Positions 21,212 to 29,785 of a stretch of DNA of 64,000 nucleotides are shown in pieces. A program made the translations under genes and the position numbers. The stretch covers positions 3,213,832-3,277,831 of the forward strand of contig NZ_MLJI01000001.1 of NCBI RefSeq assembly GCF_002095535.1. The letters run 5' to 3'. The stretch's first letter is position 1. Each line of letters opens with the position of its first letter. Under the pieces are notes generated by a model that saw only the letters and a list, made by a program, of their open reading frames with translations, did not search any database and was not told where the DNA came from. This DNA comes from Pantoea cypripedii (lineage in GTDB: Bacteria > Pseudomonadota > Gammaproteobacteria > Enterobacterales > Enterobacteriaceae).

Positions 21212-21694
21212 ATGACAAAGAAAAAAGCTAACAAACCCGGTTCAGCCACTATTGCCCTCAACAAACGCGCTCGCCATGAATACTTCATTGAAGAAGAGTT
21301 CGAAGCGGGTATGTCGTTGCAAGGATGGGAAGTCAAATCTCTCCGCGCCGGTAAAGCCAACATCAGCGACAGCTATATTCTGCTGCGCGATGGCGAAGCC
21401 TATCTGTTTGGGTCGACTTTTCAACCGCTGGCGGTGGCCTCTTCGCATGTGGTGTGCGACCCAACCCGCAACCGCAAACTACTGCTGAAGCAGCGTGAAC
21501 TTGATTCACTCTATGGACGCGTCAACCGCGAAGGTTACACGGTCGTCGCCTTGTCGATTTACTGGAAAAATGCCTGGGCCAAACTAAAGATCGGTGTGGC
21601 ACGCGGTAAGAAAGAGCACGACAAACGCGCAGATATCAAAGAACGCGAATGGAAGATGGATAAAGCGCGTATTATGAAAAATTCCAACCGCTAA
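21212..21694 (+). CDS. smpB: SsrA-binding protein SmpB
   Basis: A 160-residue protein that binds tmRNA and mimics the missing codon-anticodon half during ribosome rescue. The oligonucleotide-binding fold reads [39 protein letters not shown] in pieces, and the basic C-terminal tail [11 protein letters not shown] is the part that enters the mRNA channel. It lies immediately before its partner ssrA. Length is standard. Confidence 0.98.
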   Translation: MTKKKANKPGSATIALNKRARHEYFIEEEFEAGMSLQGWEVKSLRAGKANISDSYILLRDGEAYLFGSTFQPLAVASSHVVCDPTRNRKLLLKQRELDSLYGRVNREGYTVVALSIYWKNAWAKLKIGVARGKKEHDKRADIKEREWKMDKARIMKNSNR

Positions 21695-21720
21695 GGGATG
21701 GAATCTGCAGTTTTTTTTGC

Positions 21721-21726
21721 TATAAT
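21721..21726 (+). promoter_or_regulatory. -10 element of ssrA
   Basis: A perfect TATAAT hexamer lies 11 bases before the mature tmRNA 5' end. No convincing -35 is seen in front of it; the run of eight Ts just upstream could also serve as a T tail, but no stem precedes it. Confidence 0.6.
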
Positions 21727-21737
21727 TAAAAGTTCCT

Positions 21738-22136
21738 GGGGCTGATTCTGGATTCGACGGGATTGTGAACCCTTAGGTGCATGCCGAGGTGCGGTAGGCC
21801 TCGATAAAAAACCGCAAAAAAATAGTTGCAAAAATCAACTTAAATATGGACGCAGCTAACAGCGATAACTTCGCTTTAGCCGCTTAATCAGCCTAAGAAA
21901 CTGAGTCCTTCCTCTCTCCCTAGCCTCCGCTCTTAGGACGGGGATCAAGAGAGGTCAAACCCAAAAGAGATCGCGTGGATGCCCTGCCTGGGGTTGAAGC
22001 GTTAAATCCAATCAGGCTAGTTTGTTAGTGGCGTGTCCATCCGCAGCTGGCAGGCGAATGTAAAGACTGGACTAAGCATGTAGTGCCGACGGTGTAGTAA
22101 TTTCGGACGCGGGTTCAACTCCCGCCAGCTCCACCA
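21738..22136 (+). ncRNA. ssrA: tmRNA (SsrA) with extended tag reading frame
   Basis: The RNA runs from GGGGCTGATTCTGG to the encoded CCA end; GGGGCTG pairs with CAGCTCC to form the Ala acceptor stem, and the T-arm GCGGGTTCAACTCCCGC is intact. At about 399 bases it is roughly 36 longer than E. coli tmRNA. The resume codon in the conserved UAGUYGCA context is GCA at 21828. From there the frame is open for 19 codons to TAA at 21885-21887 and ends NSDNFALAA. If that start is used the tag is AKINLNMDAANSDNFALAA, nine residues longer than in E. coli. A later resume codon (21855) would give ANSDNFALAA. The pseudoknot-rich 3' part is well conserved. Confidence 0.95.
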
Positions 22137-22180
22137 AAATTCTTTCGCGGCGATACCAGAATTGTCCGCTGAAGTCCTGA

Positions 22181-22214
22181 AAGCCCGCATGGCGTAAGCC
22201 CTGCGGGCTTTTTT
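22181..22214 (+). terminator. Terminator after ssrA
   Basis: AAGCCCGC and GCGGGCTT, separated by a 14-base loop and followed by a T run, lie 45 bases after the tmRNA end. Confidence 0.85.
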
Positions 22215-22991
22215 GTGTCTGTCGTTGTCCTGATGATCGAAGAGCGCGCCAACATGGTAGTCAAACATCTGACACTGCATGATGGAAACAGCTTTTTTTG
22301 ATTGTTAAGACCACTGATAAAAAATCTGGTGCTTGCGCTATCAACGTCCAGCGACGTAACAACAAACCATGATTGCCCTTGTGTCAACGATGGTTTAAAC
22401 GTGAATCTGGCGCAACTTTGGTGGTAAAAAAAACCTCAAAAATTCCACAATTGTTCGTGACATCATCATCTACCCGAAAAGAAAAAAATTACTTCAGGAG
22501 GTGGAGTTAACAGGTCACCCCATTTATTACCGGCGAGTAATGCTGCAACTGCAAATCAGCATTGAGCAAAGCACATGTTAAATCGATAAATTTCTGGCTG
22601 ATGTATTGCACTTGCGAAACCACGAACAAGCACGACTAAAAATACCAGGCACCTGACTCTTACATAGTTAAAATTTGAGTTAGGATAATATTATATAAAA
22701 CATGACATTGCCGTCGCTGGTACGGGTCAGCCAGCGTAATGAAACCCTTAAAGCCTACGTAGAGTCAATTTTACGGTTTGCGTCTGTCGTTTCACGGATA
22801 GCCTGAGAAAAGCCTGAGTAATTTGGGATGGATTCGAAACACAAATAATAAATACCTAAAAAGAGGTGTAATTGTTGATGTGACTCAGCTTTAGATGCAT
22901 GCATAAATGATGACGTTACCCTCCCCATTGCTTTAGAATAAAGAGCTTATAGAGCCGCACTGTATTTAAGATTAGATCTGGGAGAGTCGTT
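22215..22991. other. AT-rich non-coding start of the accessory island
   Basis: About 775 bases with no gene I can support. The base composition is visibly more AT-rich than the core genes. A short frame at 22702-22806 (34 codons, from ATGACATTG) could be a decayed gene piece but has no recognisable family. No copy of the ssrA 3' end and no integrase were found by eye. Confidence 0.5.
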
Positions 22992-24425
22992 TTGAGCGAG
23001 AAACCACTTGTAGTGGATTTGGATGGTACGTTAATCCATTCAGATATGCTGCACGAATCTGCATTAAGGGTGTTCAGGGATAGTCCGTTTGAAACGCTTC
23101 GTATTCCATTTCTTCTAAAAAAGGGCAAGGCTTGTTTGAAGCAACACCTTGCCTCACAAACCGAATTTGATCCTAAGACACTCCCCTATAACGAAGAATT
23201 GCTTGAATGGCTCAGGCAACAGCGTGCTGAAGGCCGCTATCTGGTCTTATGCACGGCATCGGATAAATCAATTGCAGATCGCATTGCCGGGCATCTGAAT
23301 ATTTTCGATGAAGTCATCGCCAGCGATGGTATTTCGAATATTGAGGGCAAACACAAAGCCGCCGCGTTGGTACAACGCTTCCAGCAGCATGGTTACGATT
23401 ATGCAGGTAACTCCTCTGCTGATTTAGCAGTCTGGTCTCAAGCGCACAAGGCTATCGTTGTTAATGGTTCAGACGATCTGATTAAAAAGGCCCGGGATAT
23501 TTCTACCGTTGACCGGGTATTCCCTAAAAGAGAAATCGGCTTTTCCGCATGGCGCCGGGTTCTGCGTATCCATCAGTGGCTAAAAAATCTTCTCCTTTTA
23601 GTTCCCTTGTTTGCCGCTCATGATGTCAGCAATGGCGCAGCCTGGGTATCTCTGATGTTTGCTTTTATCGCATTCAGCCTTTGCGCGTCTACGGTATACA
23701 TAGCCAATGACTTGCTCGATCTTGACAGTGACCGCCTGCATCCACGAAAGCGAAATCGGCCCTTTGCCTCAGGACTTGTCCCTGCCTGGAAGGGCGTTCT
23801 GCTTGCGCCACTGCTGCTGATTATCAGTTTGACCGTAGCGGTGTTGGTGGGGAAACAGTTTCTTTGCTGGCTCCTGTTCTACTTTGCCCTGACGTGTGCC
23901 TACTCATGGGTGCTCAAACGGTTGATGTTAATTGATTGCCTCACCCTGGCGATGCTTTATACCTTACGCATCGTTGCAGGCGCGGCAGCGGTTGGTCATG
24001 AACTGTCCTTCTGGCTGCTGGCTTTTTCAGTATTTCTCTTTCTTTCTCTTGCGTTCGTCAAACGCTACGCAGAATTGGAAGTTCAATTACTCAGTGGAAA
24101 AGAGAAAATTCATGGACGTGGATACCACACTCCCGATGCGCCGTTGATTCAGACCATGGGGATTGTGGCTGGCTACGCATCTGTTTTGGTTCTGGCACTG
24201 TATCTGAACAGCGATGCGGTACTGAAGTTGTACGCTGCGCCTGAGCTGATTTGGGGAGCCGTACCTGTCATGCTGTTTTGGGTAAGCTGGATGTGGATGC
24301 AAGCACACCGGGGAAAAATGCACGATGACCCGCTGGTATTTGCCGTCAAAGATCGAGCTAGTCTCAGCGCTGGTATTATATTTGCCGCCATTTTGGTTGC
24401 CGGCACAGTGGGGATTTCATGGTAA
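22992..24425 (+). CDS. HAD phosphatase-UbiA phosphoribosyl/prenyl transferase fusion
   Basis: A 477-residue two-domain protein. Residues 1 to about 175 are a HAD hydrolase with the nucleophile motif VVDLDGTL (D9, D11) and LCTASD near 87. From about 185 there is a UbiA-type polytopic domain with the Mg/diphosphate motif NDLLDLDSD (239-247) and a second acidic motif at DCLTLAMLYTLR (D315). In mycobacteria a UbiA protein (Rv3806c) puts phosphoribose from PRPP on decaprenyl phosphate and a phosphatase then removes the 5'-phosphate. Here one chain carries both likely steps. TTG start at 22992 follows GGGAGAG. It overlaps the DprE1-like gene by seven bases and leads the operon. Confidence 0.85.
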   Translation: MSEKPLVVDLDGTLIHSDMLHESALRVFRDSPFETLRIPFLLKKGKACLKQHLASQTEFDPKTLPYNEELLEWLRQQRAEGRYLVLCTASDKSIADRIAGHLNIFDEVIASDGISNIEGKHKAAALVQRFQQHGYDYAGNSSADLAVWSQAHKAIVVNGSDDLIKKARDISTVDRVFPKREIGFSAWRRVLRIHQWLKNLLLLVPLFAAHDVSNGAAWVSLMFAFIAFSLCASTVYIANDLLDLDSDRLHPRKRNRPFASGLVPAWKGVLLAPLLLIISLTVAVLVGKQFLCWLLFYFALTCAYSWVLKRLMLIDCLTLAMLYTLRIVAGAAAVGHELSFWLLAFSVFLFLSLAFVKRYAELEVQLLSGKEKIHGRGYHTPDAPLIQTMGIVAGYASVLVLALYLNSDAVLKLYAAPELIWGAVPVMLFWVSWMWMQAHRGKMHDDPLVFAVKDRASLSAGIIFAAILVAGTVGISW

Positions 24426-25711
24426 CGATAAACTCATGGGGCCGCCTGTCTCGTGAAGAACACAAGGTGGTGGCACTCAGTGATCGTGGTCAGATTCAGG
24501 CTTCTCTGACCACTCCGGGCCTGGCTCATGGCATGGGACGCAGCTACGGTGACGTATGCCTTAATCCGCAAGGCGAGCTCTGGGTAACGACCGGACTTGA
24601 CCACTTCATCGCCTTTGATGAAAGTACGGGTCGTTTGGTATGCGAAGCTGGAGTCCTGCTGCAGGACATTCAGAGGCTGATGATTCCACGTGGCTGGATT
24701 CTGCCCGTTACCCCAGGAACTCAGCTGGTAACCGTTGGCGGTGCCATCGCCAATGATGTGCATGGCAAAAACCACCACGTTGTGGGTTCATTCGGGGATC
24801 ACATCAAAAGCCTGACTCTTATCCGGACGGATGGCGAAACGATTCATTGTGGCCCGGATGAGCGACCAGATTGGTTCGCCGCCACAGTGGGTGGCGTTGG
24901 CCTCACCGGCGTAATCGCTTCAGCCGAGATCCAGCTTCGTCCCGTTGCAGGCCCTTGGGTCGATACTGAGACCATTGCCTTTGACAACCTTGATGAGTTT
25001 TTCCGACTGTCGGATACGTCAGAAGCGGAGTGGGAACACACCGTTTCCTGGATCGACTGTATCTCAAAAGGCGGCGGGCGTGGTTTGTTCATGCGCGGCA
25101 ATCCTGCTGATATAAAAGACCGGAAAGCACCCAAGGCTGGCAAACTCACCATGCCCATCGTGCCACCCGTCTCAATGGTTAACCGCCTGACACTTCGCCC
25201 CTTCAATATGACCTACTACCATCTCAAAAAGTGGCAGGCAGGAAGGGCAATCGCTCATTACGAGCCCTTTTTCTACCCCCTGGACAACGTGCTGCACTGG
25301 AACCGGATGTACGGTCCTAAAGGCTTTTATCAGTACCAGAGTGTGGTGCCACGCGAAGTGGGGCAAGATGCCGTTCAGGCGATGTTGAAAGAGATCGCCC
25401 GCTCGGGCGACGGCTCCTTCCTCGCAGTACTCAAAACCTTTGGCAACCGACAGCCCCTGGGGATGCTGAGTTTTCCGCAACCAGGCGTCACACTGGCGTT
25501 GGATTTCCCGAATCATGGAGATCGCACGCACAAACTCTTTGAACGACTGGATGCCATCGTGCGTGAAGCGAAAGGCCGAATCTACCTGGCCAAGGATGCA
25601 CGTATGCCTAAAGAATTGTTCGAAGCTGGCTATCCGCGTCTGGCCGAATTTATCCAATACCGGGACCCGGGCATCAGCTCTGGCCTCTCACGCCGCCTAA
25701 TGGGAATTTGA
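24419..25711 (+). CDS. DprE1-like FAD-dependent oxidase subunit
   Basis: A 430-residue VAO-type flavoprotein closely resembling mycobacterial DprE1, which oxidises decaprenylphosphoryl-ribose at C2. The FAD segment GMGRSYGD (38-45), the core GGAIANDVHGKNHHVVGSFG (107-126) with the flavin-site His115, and YLAKDAR with catalytic-type Lys392 all line up. The cysteine of M. tuberculosis DprE1 (C387) that benzothiazinones attack is Ala360 here (TLALDFP). It pairs with the adjacent SDR, whose ATG follows the TGA with no gap. The substrate would be a polyprenylphosphoryl pentose. Confidence 0.88.
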   Translation: MVTINSWGRLSREEHKVVALSDRGQIQASLTTPGLAHGMGRSYGDVCLNPQGELWVTTGLDHFIAFDESTGRLVCEAGVLLQDIQRLMIPRGWILPVTPGTQLVTVGGAIANDVHGKNHHVVGSFGDHIKSLTLIRTDGETIHCGPDERPDWFAATVGGVGLTGVIASAEIQLRPVAGPWVDTETIAFDNLDEFFRLSDTSEAEWEHTVSWIDCISKGGGRGLFMRGNPADIKDRKAPKAGKLTMPIVPPVSMVNRLTLRPFNMTYYHLKKWQAGRAIAHYEPFFYPLDNVLHWNRMYGPKGFYQYQSVVPREVGQDAVQAMLKEIARSGDGSFLAVLKTFGNRQPLGMLSFPQPGVTLALDFPNHGDRTHKLFERLDAIVREAKGRIYLAKDARMPKELFEAGYPRLAEFIQYRDPGISSGLSRRLMGI

Positions 25712-26464
25712 ATGAAGCTTAAGAAAAAAATCGTCATCATTGGTGCTACCTCGGCGATGGCTGAACAATGTGCACGACTGTGGGCGAAAGAAAACCCATC
25801 TGAGATTGTTTTGGTCAGCAGGAATCTGGAAAAAGCCGAACGTATTGCTTCAGATCTCAAGGTGCGCACCCCGGATACGGTAATTACCAACCTTCAAGTG
25901 GATTTTCTCGATGCGAGCCAGATTCAGGAGTTGATTAATCACATCTACCAATCTGGCAATGTAGATGTAGCACTCATTGCGCATGGTTCTCTGCCTGACC
26001 AGGAAGCGTGTCAAAACGATCTCGTCCTTTGTCGGGAAGCCCTGGATGTCAATGGTATATCGCCAGTGCTGTTTGCCGAGGCTTTTGCCATGAACATGCA
26101 AAAGGCCGACAGCGGAACACTCGCCATCATCGGTTCCGTGGCGGGTGACAGGGGCAGAAAATCTAACTATACCTACGGCGCAGCAAAAGGGCTGGTTGCA
26201 GGGTATGTACAAGGTCTGCAACACCGCTTTGCCAATACGAATGTAAAGGTGGTTTTAATTAAACCAGGACCAACCGATACGCCAATGACCGCCCATCTCA
26301 AACAATCCGGCGCCAAACTCGCCCCCGTTGACCGCGTGGCAGCAGAGGTCGTGCGTGGCATTGAAAGTGGGCAACGGGTTATATACACTCCGAAAATTTG
26401 GTCGGTAATCATGATGGTTATTCGCCATATTCCGAATTTCGTATTTAAAAGGCTGGATATTTAA
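25712..26464 (+). CDS. DprE2-like SDR reductase subunit
   Basis: A 250-residue classical short-chain dehydrogenase. The cofactor motif IIGATSAMAEQCAR is at residues 8-21, the catalytic Ser in IIGSVAGDRG near 139, and the Tyr-x3-Lys pair in YTYGAAKG near 155-159. The glycine pattern of the first motif and the adjacency to the DprE1-like gene mark it as DprE2-like, the partner that reduces the 2-keto intermediate to the D-arabino form. Its stop overlaps the next ATG by one base (TAATG). Confidence 0.87.
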   Translation: MKLKKKIVIIGATSAMAEQCARLWAKENPSEIVLVSRNLEKAERIASDLKVRTPDTVITNLQVDFLDASQIQELINHIYQSGNVDVALIAHGSLPDQEACQNDLVLCREALDVNGISPVLFAEAFAMNMQKADSGTLAIIGSVAGDRGRKSNYTYGAAKGLVAGYVQGLQHRFANTNVKVVLIKPGPTDTPMTAHLKQSGAKLAPVDRVAAEVVRGIESGQRVIYTPKIWSVIMMVIRHIPNFVFKRLDI

Positions 26465-28842
26465 TGTCAGGATTGAAATCGAATACAGCTTCAGGAAGGA
26501 GCGCTGGTCTGATTAACAACCGTGCGATAAAAGACACAATCTTTTTACTGGCACTCTTGCTGGTAGCGATTGTGGTTATTGTTCCTCTCTCGCCAAGAAT
26601 GCCATGGTCAGGCCTCGACCCATCATGGATGTATGGGATGAATGAGGCGACGGCTCAGGGAATGTCTTTCGGCAAAGACATCATTTTTACATTCGGGCCC
26701 TATTCCTCAATTTATACAAGAAGCTACGATCCAGCGACCGATCAATTGATGATCTGGGGATCGCTCTTTCTGGCAGTATCGTTTGCCGTTGCTGTCTGGC
26801 TTAACTTCAGGACAGCGGGACGGAGTTTAAAAATTGCATTGCTGGTTGCCCTGGCCGCACTAACCTATAGCCGTGATGCGTTGTTTTTCTTTTATACCAT
26901 GCTGGTGGGCATTCAGGTTTATCACTGGGCAATGGCATTCGATGCAAAACAAGCTACCGAGCCCAAGGGCTTCGCTCTCAACGCCGCTTTATTTGTGCCT
27001 TTTGGTTTATTGCCACTGATTAAAGGCTCAACGCTGGCTGCATGTCTGGGAATTACTTTTCTTGCCTTTGCTTTGCTGGCAAAAAGAAGGCAATGGAAAC
27101 TGTGCCTGCTGATTGGCGCAACAATTTTAGTTTCGATGGTGTTTTTTTGGGCGCTGTCCGGACAGCCGCTAACCGGGCTTGCTAATTATTTTATCGGGCT
27201 GACACCCATTGTTAGCGGCTACACCGAAGCGATGGCAATAGATGGGCCCAAGCGCGAGTACATTATGTATTTGGTAGCGACAGTTGCCCTTGTCGGCTGC
27301 CTGCTACGTGATACACGAGGTTCTTTTTACGACAAATCGGTGGTTGCATTTGTTTTTTTAGGCATCCTCTTTTTGGCTTTAAAAGCGGGTTTCGTCCGAC
27401 ATGACAGCCATGCGAACATTTCTGGAGCGATGCTTCTGCTGGGAGCATTGTTGGCAGGAACGCTGCTCTCTACCCGCAGCGCGATCCCCCTTCTGGTAGT
27501 CTGTTTGCTGGTATGGGGTTACATCGACTTTTCCTATACGAAAAACCCTGTTGGAAGCATTGTAACCAATGCCAAAAATACCTTCTCCGGCGCATGGAAT
27601 GGACTAAAACAGCGTATATTTTCACCTCAGGCACTTACAGACGATTTTAACGATCGCATAAATCAATTGAAGAAGCTCGGAGCCATTCCAAAGCTGGAAG
27701 GAACAGTTGATATTTACTCATACGATCAATCTTATCTGCTCGCATCAGGAAATAAATGGAACCCACGCCCTGTTTTGCAAAGCTATTCGGTCTACACCCC
27801 TAAACTGGCCGAATTGAATAAGATGCACCTTCTTGGCGACAATCGACCAGATAATGTGATATTCGGCGTTCAGCCGATTGATCGCAGGTTACCTTCGCTT
27901 GAGGATGGTGCAAGCTGGCCTGTCCTGCTGTCCAGTTATGAGCCAACTACCTTTACGGGTGACTACCTGTATCTTAAGCACAGAAGCACGCCTACTCCAT
28001 CAAACGAACCACTAAAGCCCATCGGTGGAGGCGTTTACTCGTTTGGTGAGCAGATCACTTTACCTGAATCTGACAGGCCGCTATTTGCGAAGTTAGATAT
28101 TCGCAAAAGCTTTGCGGGTTCTATCATGAACACGCTATTCAAGCCAGGCCAGCTTGAGATGAAACTGACGATGCAAAATGGCATCACCCGCAGCTACAGA
28201 ATCATCTCGGGAATGACGGAGTCTGGCTTTATTATTTCACCGCTGATTGAAACCACAGAAGAGTTTGGATTACTTTCTGCTGATTTAAATTCACTCAATG
28301 ATAAGCGAGTGAAATCGATTGAGATTTCTGCAACCAGCCTGCCTTTCCTTTGGAAGCCGTCATTTAATATCGAGTTTTATCCACTCAATTACCCGTCTTC
28401 ACGTGATTTCATAGGAAAAATGGGTTTTGCTGAACCCCTGGCAAAAACCTTTAACACCACTACAGTCGTTCAACAATGTAACGGGAGTATTGACTCTGCC
28501 AACGGTGTTTCTCCATCATCTGGCGCCATCAAAGCTTCATCCTTACTCAATTCTCAAGGTTGGCTGGCGGCTTCCGTTTCCCCTGCTGAAGTCCCGGATA
28601 AGGTTTATCTGGTACTATCTGGTAACGAAGGAAAACGGTATTTTTTTGATACCGAGCGTAAGACGCGTCCAGATGTGGGAGATTACTTCAAACAGCCGTT
28701 ATTGAACTCTTCCGGTTACGAAACGACCGCTGATGTGTCCAATTTAAATGGGGATTACCAGTTGGGACTTGCATACTCAAGAGGCAACGATCTCTTTGTA
28801 TGCCCCCAATTCAATGTCCCGGTCAAGATATCTCAGGAGTAA
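26464..28842 (+). CDS. Large polytopic membrane protein, putative GT-C arabinofuranosyltransferase
   Basis: A 792-residue protein with about ten to twelve membrane segments in residues 25-390 and a long soluble C-terminal region (about 400-792), presumably periplasmic. The first extracytoplasmic loop carries WSGLDPSWMYGMNE and TFGPYSS, an acidic loop in the position where GT-C enzymes keep their catalytic Asp. I cannot assign a named family. Its place between polyprenyl-arabinose genes and flippase-like genes suggests that it uses the lipid-linked sugar at the outer face of the membrane. Soluble-domain function is unknown. Confidence 0.6.
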   Translation: MSGLKSNTASGRSAGLINNRAIKDTIFLLALLLVAIVVIVPLSPRMPWSGLDPSWMYGMNEATAQGMSFGKDIIFTFGPYSSIYTRSYDPATDQLMIWGSLFLAVSFAVAVWLNFRTAGRSLKIALLVALAALTYSRDALFFFYTMLVGIQVYHWAMAFDAKQATEPKGFALNAALFVPFGLLPLIKGSTLAACLGITFLAFALLAKRRQWKLCLLIGATILVSMVFFWALSGQPLTGLANYFIGLTPIVSGYTEAMAIDGPKREYIMYLVATVALVGCLLRDTRGSFYDKSVVAFVFLGILFLALKAGFVRHDSHANISGAMLLLGALLAGTLLSTRSAIPLLVVCLLVWGYIDFSYTKNPVGSIVTNAKNTFSGAWNGLKQRIFSPQALTDDFNDRINQLKKLGAIPKLEGTVDIYSYDQSYLLASGNKWNPRPVLQSYSVYTPKLAELNKMHLLGDNRPDNVIFGVQPIDRRLPSLEDGASWPVLLSSYEPTTFTGDYLYLKHRSTPTPSNEPLKPIGGGVYSFGEQITLPESDRPLFAKLDIRKSFAGSIMNTLFKPGQLEMKLTMQNGITRSYRIISGMTESGFIISPLIETTEEFGLLSADLNSLNDKRVKSIEISATSLPFLWKPSFNIEFYPLNYPSSRDFIGKMGFAEPLAKTFNTTTVVQQCNGSIDSANGVSPSSGAIKASSLLNSQGWLAASVSPAEVPDKVYLVLSGNEGKRYFFDTERKTRPDVGDYFKQPLLNSSGYETTADVSNLNGDYQLGLAYSRGNDLFVCPQFNVPVKISQE

Positions 28843-28845
28843 ATT

Positions 28846-29784
28846 TTGTTGCAGAAAAAGATAATACTTTCTGGCGGGGCTGGTCTGGTTGGCCAAAATT
28901 TAGTGGCCCGACTCAAGGCAAAGGGCTATGCAAATATTGTTGTTCTCGACAAGCATCGTAACAATCTTGAGGTGCTGAAACGGGTGCAACCCGACATCAC
29001 GGTCGAGTATGCAGACCTTGCTGAACCCGGTCAGTGGCAACAACACTTCGTGGGTGCGGATGTCGTGGTGATGTTACAGGCCCAGATTGGGGGTAACGAT
29101 TATCAGGAGTTCGTTAGAAACAATATTGATTCGACCCGGCTGCTTCTGGATACCATCAAGGCGAACAACGTGCCTTATATGGTGCAGATTAGCTCCTCGG
29201 TTGTGGAATCAGTGGCAGATGACTTCTATACCAACACCAAAAAGGAACAAGAAAAAATGGTGCTGGAATATGGCATACCCTGCCCCATTTTACGTCCTAC
29301 GTTAATGTTTGGCTGGTTCGATCGCAAACACCTGGGCTGGTTATCCCGCTTCATGAAGAAAGTTCCGGTGTTCCCTATCCCAGGGGATGGCCGCTATATG
29401 CGACAACCGCTGTATGTCGGTGATTTTGCCAATATCATTATCAGCTGTATCGAGAATGGTATTCGCGATGGCGTGTACAACATTTCAGGCCATGAAAAAA
29501 TCGACTACATCGACATGATTCGCGAGATCAAACGTGCGATTAAGTCCAGAACGATTATTTTACGCATTCCGTATTCTCTTTTTTATGCTCTCTTGTCTGT
29601 CTGGGGCCTGTTTGATAAAAATCCGCCCTTTACCACCCAGCAGCTGGCGGCTTTAACTGCGAAGGATGAGTTTGAGGTGATCGATTGGCCCGGCATTTTT
29701 GGTGTTCCTTACACCCCTTTCAGGGATGCCGTGGAAGAAACCTTTAACGATCCACGCTATAGCGGCGTAGAGCTGGAGTTTTAA
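28846..29784 (+). CDS. Extended SDR (NAD-dependent epimerase/dehydratase family)
   Basis: A 312-residue Rossmann-fold protein. SGGAGLVGQNLVARL (9-23) is the NAD(P) motif, and YTNTK near 128-132 fits the Tyr-x3-Lys catalytic pair. The chain is typical of nucleotide-sugar epimerases or reductases but could act on a lipid-linked sugar. TTG start at 28846 lies six bases after AGGAGT. It is one of two operon genes (with the flavoprotein downstream) not explained by simple arabinofuranose synthesis. Confidence 0.7.
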   Translation: MLQKKIILSGGAGLVGQNLVARLKAKGYANIVVLDKHRNNLEVLKRVQPDITVEYADLAEPGQWQQHFVGADVVVMLQAQIGGNDYQEFVRNNIDSTRLLLDTIKANNVPYMVQISSSVVESVADDFYTNTKKEQEKMVLEYGIPCPILRPTLMFGWFDRKHLGWLSRFMKKVPVFPIPGDGRYMRQPLYVGDFANIIISCIENGIRDGVYNISGHEKIDYIDMIREIKRAIKSRTIILRIPYSLFYALLSVWGLFDKNPPFTTQQLAALTAKDEFEVIDWPGIFGVPYTPFRDAVEETFNDPRYSGVELEF

Positions 29785-29785
29785 G

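Noticed and set aside
22017..22387. Minus-strand frames antisense to the tmRNA end, including a SWRELNPRPKLL-type sequence
   Set aside because: This is the well-known false protein read from the antisense of the ssrA T-arm region; the DNA is explained by tmRNA.
22702..22806. 34-codon frame in the ssrA-island spacer
   Set aside because: No family, no good ribosome-binding site; kept only as a possible gene remnant.
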